Positions 62,166 to 64,000 of a stretch of DNA of 64,000 nt are shown here, in pieces; positions within the stretch are counted from its first letter, which is position 1, and every line of letters begins with the position of its first letter. The stretch is from contig NW_025954971.1 in NCBI RefSeq assembly GCF_022376445.1, forward strand, positions 62,001 to 126,000, read 5' to 3'. The DNA comes from Fomitopsis serialis. Lineage: Eukaryota; Basidiomycota; Agaricomycetes; Polyporales; Fomitopsidaceae. A program made the translations under genes and the position numbers. The notes beneath the pieces were generated by a model. The model searched no databases. It was not told the DNA's origin and saw only the letters and a list, made by a program, of their open reading frames with translations.

Positions 62166-64000
62166 TCAGTCCTCTCCGTCGTGCAGCACCGGCTCCGCCG
62201 CAGGTTCCTCCGGCAGTGACTCGAGTCCTCCTGTGTTCGCGGCCCTCGCTCGTTTCGAAGGACCGGGCTTCGCAAGTTCCTCCGGTTCGGCTTCCAGCGT
62301 CCGTTTCGAGCCGGACGACTGTTGGCTTGAGCGCTCGATGCTGTACTGAGCAATAGTCGAATGTTTGAAGGCTGCGAATTGGTCGGGCAACTTTTCCAGA
62401 GGTTCGTACAGGCCAACCGAGGACATGAAGGCCGTGCAGAAAGCACCTAAGATCGCATCATGGGTACTGAGCGGAGAAGGCGGCGGCGGCCCGGGAGGAG
62501 GGGGCGGCGACTGGGAGGGCGATCTTGGTGGAGCAACAGCGATATTAGGAGCCTCTCCGACAATACGGGGTAGCGGCGGAGACATGACGCTTGCGAACCA
62601 GCTTTGCTGTGCGATTTTGATGTTCGTGCTCGTGTTTGAGTCACTGACGGATGGCTTCACTGCGGTCACCTGCGCAGGTTCAGCCTCGCGGCCGACCACC
62701 AGATAGTGTTCTTTGCAGATCTTAGCAAGGTCGCTCAGAAGCTTCGCCAAGGGGTTGTCTCGATGCTCGAGGTTGACTCCTATGTAACCTTCGACCATGA
62801 GGTCATACTTCTGGGTGCCGCCAACTGCTTCTCCGTTTACGATACCCTGTGTCTCGTATACGCCAAGGACATGCGCCCTCAGCTCCTCGGGTCGGTCTGA
62901 CATGCTGTGCTTGTAAAAGCGAAGGGTCATCCACCGAAGGATATGTACGACCGCTTCCAGATCATCTGCTAGTTCGTGTTTCTTCCCAGGATTGCGCAGG
63001 AGCCTGGCAGACATGAATGGCCACGTACCCTAGTGATAGAATTGATCAGTCGTCTGGCGAGCCGAATCGCGTGTCAAACTCACCGAACGGCCGGTATTCA
63101 TCGCTGTGCCGAGGTATTTCTCATGCTTGCACAGGTCCCAGTCGATCAACATTCCAAAAACAAATACCTTTCCCTCAGCATCGATGTAGGTGAACAGAAG
63201 GATGTTCCGCGCGCTCATGTCGCGATGCATAATCTTCTTTTTAACCCATGCTTGCTTATGAGCTGCAAGGAAAACTGAGTGAGCATAATTCACTCAACGA
63301 GCGACAATGCCTACCTTCCAGGGCTTGAAACAGAGTTCCTACTAGATAAAATGCATCCTCGTGCTCCTCCAGAGGACGCCCGATCTCCTTGACAACTAGG
63401 CGGTAGTGCTTCAGGGCCGCAGGCTTCATATACGACCGAGGGTTCATCAGCAAGAAGGCCTGGGTGCACGTCTTCTGCTCGTCGTTGCCGCTCCGCACGT
63501 GCCCCCTAAACAAGGGCGTCGGCACGAACTGAACACCAGCCTTTCTAAGGTCTTCCAGCACCTGTCCCTCTTGTAGCGAACTGTCCGTGTCGGCACGCCA
63601 GTAGTCCTTGAGGAAGACCAAGCGATCGCGAGCGACCTCGTATGCGATGTAGCATTTGGTGCCACGCCCGGTAGGAGAGTTACTGGCGAAGTAGCGCTTC
63701 CCGACGACAAACTCAACAGGCCTGTTCGCATATGCTTCCTTGTTGACGGAGTCGTCTTCGCAAGGGACCATAGGGGCAAGGCGTTCCAAGTCTGTCTGGT
63801 CGACGCGATCGCCGACCGGCATCGTGATCGTGTAGGCCGGCCAACCATCTTGATCAAGAGCTGCCTTGCGGGACTTGTCCGCCCAATCATTCCGCGTGTG
63901 ACAGTCACGCATCTTCTTGACCTCCTCCTCGGTAGCTCGTCTCACCGTCGGGTCAAAGCCGCGCTGCGCCTCGGTCATGCACGCGTATCGCCAGATCACC
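62166..64000 (-). CDS. FunK1-type fungal protein kinase, copy B (5' end beyond window)
   Basis: Exons 63315-64000 (continues past the edge), 63084-63262 and 62166-63029 join in phase. The visible part has WRYACMTEAQRGFDP, FASNSPTGRGTKCYIAYEV, VPTPLFRGHVRSG, VVKEIGRPLEEHE, catalytic loop HRDMSARNIL, metal-binding site IDWDLCK (the DFG position), GTWPFMSARLL, then the variable tail with a Pro-rich segment and LHDGED before TGA. The kinase hallmarks are complete, so this copy is probably active. No frame break was seen. Copy A has an equivalent intact last exon, but its linker differs (a Pro-rich PPPPGPPPPSP run only here). Confidence 0.88.

Larger units (their letters stand above)
55606..64000. 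repeat. right arm of the large inverted duplication
   Basis: The plus strand here repeats the minus strand of 7343-1, and position 62942 corresponds to base 1. The inner breakpoint is at about 55606, where similarity starts inside a NAA15 exon. The arm continues past the right edge of the window. Confidence 0.9.

Overview
The window looks like nuclear DNA of an agaricomycete fungus (Basidiomycota), most likely a wood-decay polypore-type species, although I cannot name it. Coding sequence is GC-rich, genes are broken by many introns of about 46-80 nt with GT...AG ends, and the gene families fit: FunK1 kinases (Pkinase_fungal), a divergent long G-alpha subunit, a Kre9/KNH-like secreted protein, a secreted GH3 beta-glucosidase, and ChAPs/exomer.

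Layout. (1) 1-7343 and 55606-64000 are the two arms of a large inverted duplication. From outside inwards each arm holds a FunK1 kinase, a three-finger zinc protein and NAA15. The left arm joins a full-length NAA15 gene (5424-8846). The right arm stops inside NAA15, leaving a 5'-truncated copy (55606-57529). A third, decayed FunK1 copy (52353-55097) sits just inside the right breakpoint. (2) 8.8-18.7 kb is a housekeeping block: NAA15 and PDS5 diverge from a 127-bp gap, followed by ribosomal protein eL42 and, convergently, the CDK9-type kinase BUR1. (3) 20.4-31.5 kb holds two more zinc-finger loci of the same family (one decayed), a GIT1/phosphate-type MFS permease and the exomer adaptor gene (ChAPs). 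(4) 33.9-41 kb holds a G-alpha subunit with an altered catalytic motif, a previously unlisted five-exon small gene (36622-37109), and a tandem duplication of a Kre9/KNH-like secreted protein gene, one copy of which is frameshifted. (5) 41.7-51.6 kb holds an Hsp20-like protein with a Gln/Pro-rich extension, a GH3 beta-glucosidase, an intact SDR oxidoreductase and a coiled-coil/Ser-Pro-rich protein.

The core genes are unrelated housekeeping functions: N-terminal acetylation, cohesion, translation, transcription elongation and secretory traffic. The accessory part is the FunK1 plus zinc-finger module that has been copied in the arms. The four zinc-finger loci share exact and unusual cysteine/histidine spacing, so they form a distinct local family.

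A caution for all readings: many otherwise well-conserved genes (NAA15, BUR1, GIT1, ChAPs, G-alpha, GH3, the coiled-coil gene) carry isolated one-base shifts, nearly all readable as deletions and often in short homopolymers. The two arms carry different ones. This looks like residual assembly error, so single frameshifts here are weak evidence for pseudogenes. Exon limits are given where I worked them out by hand; nothing was checked against a database.
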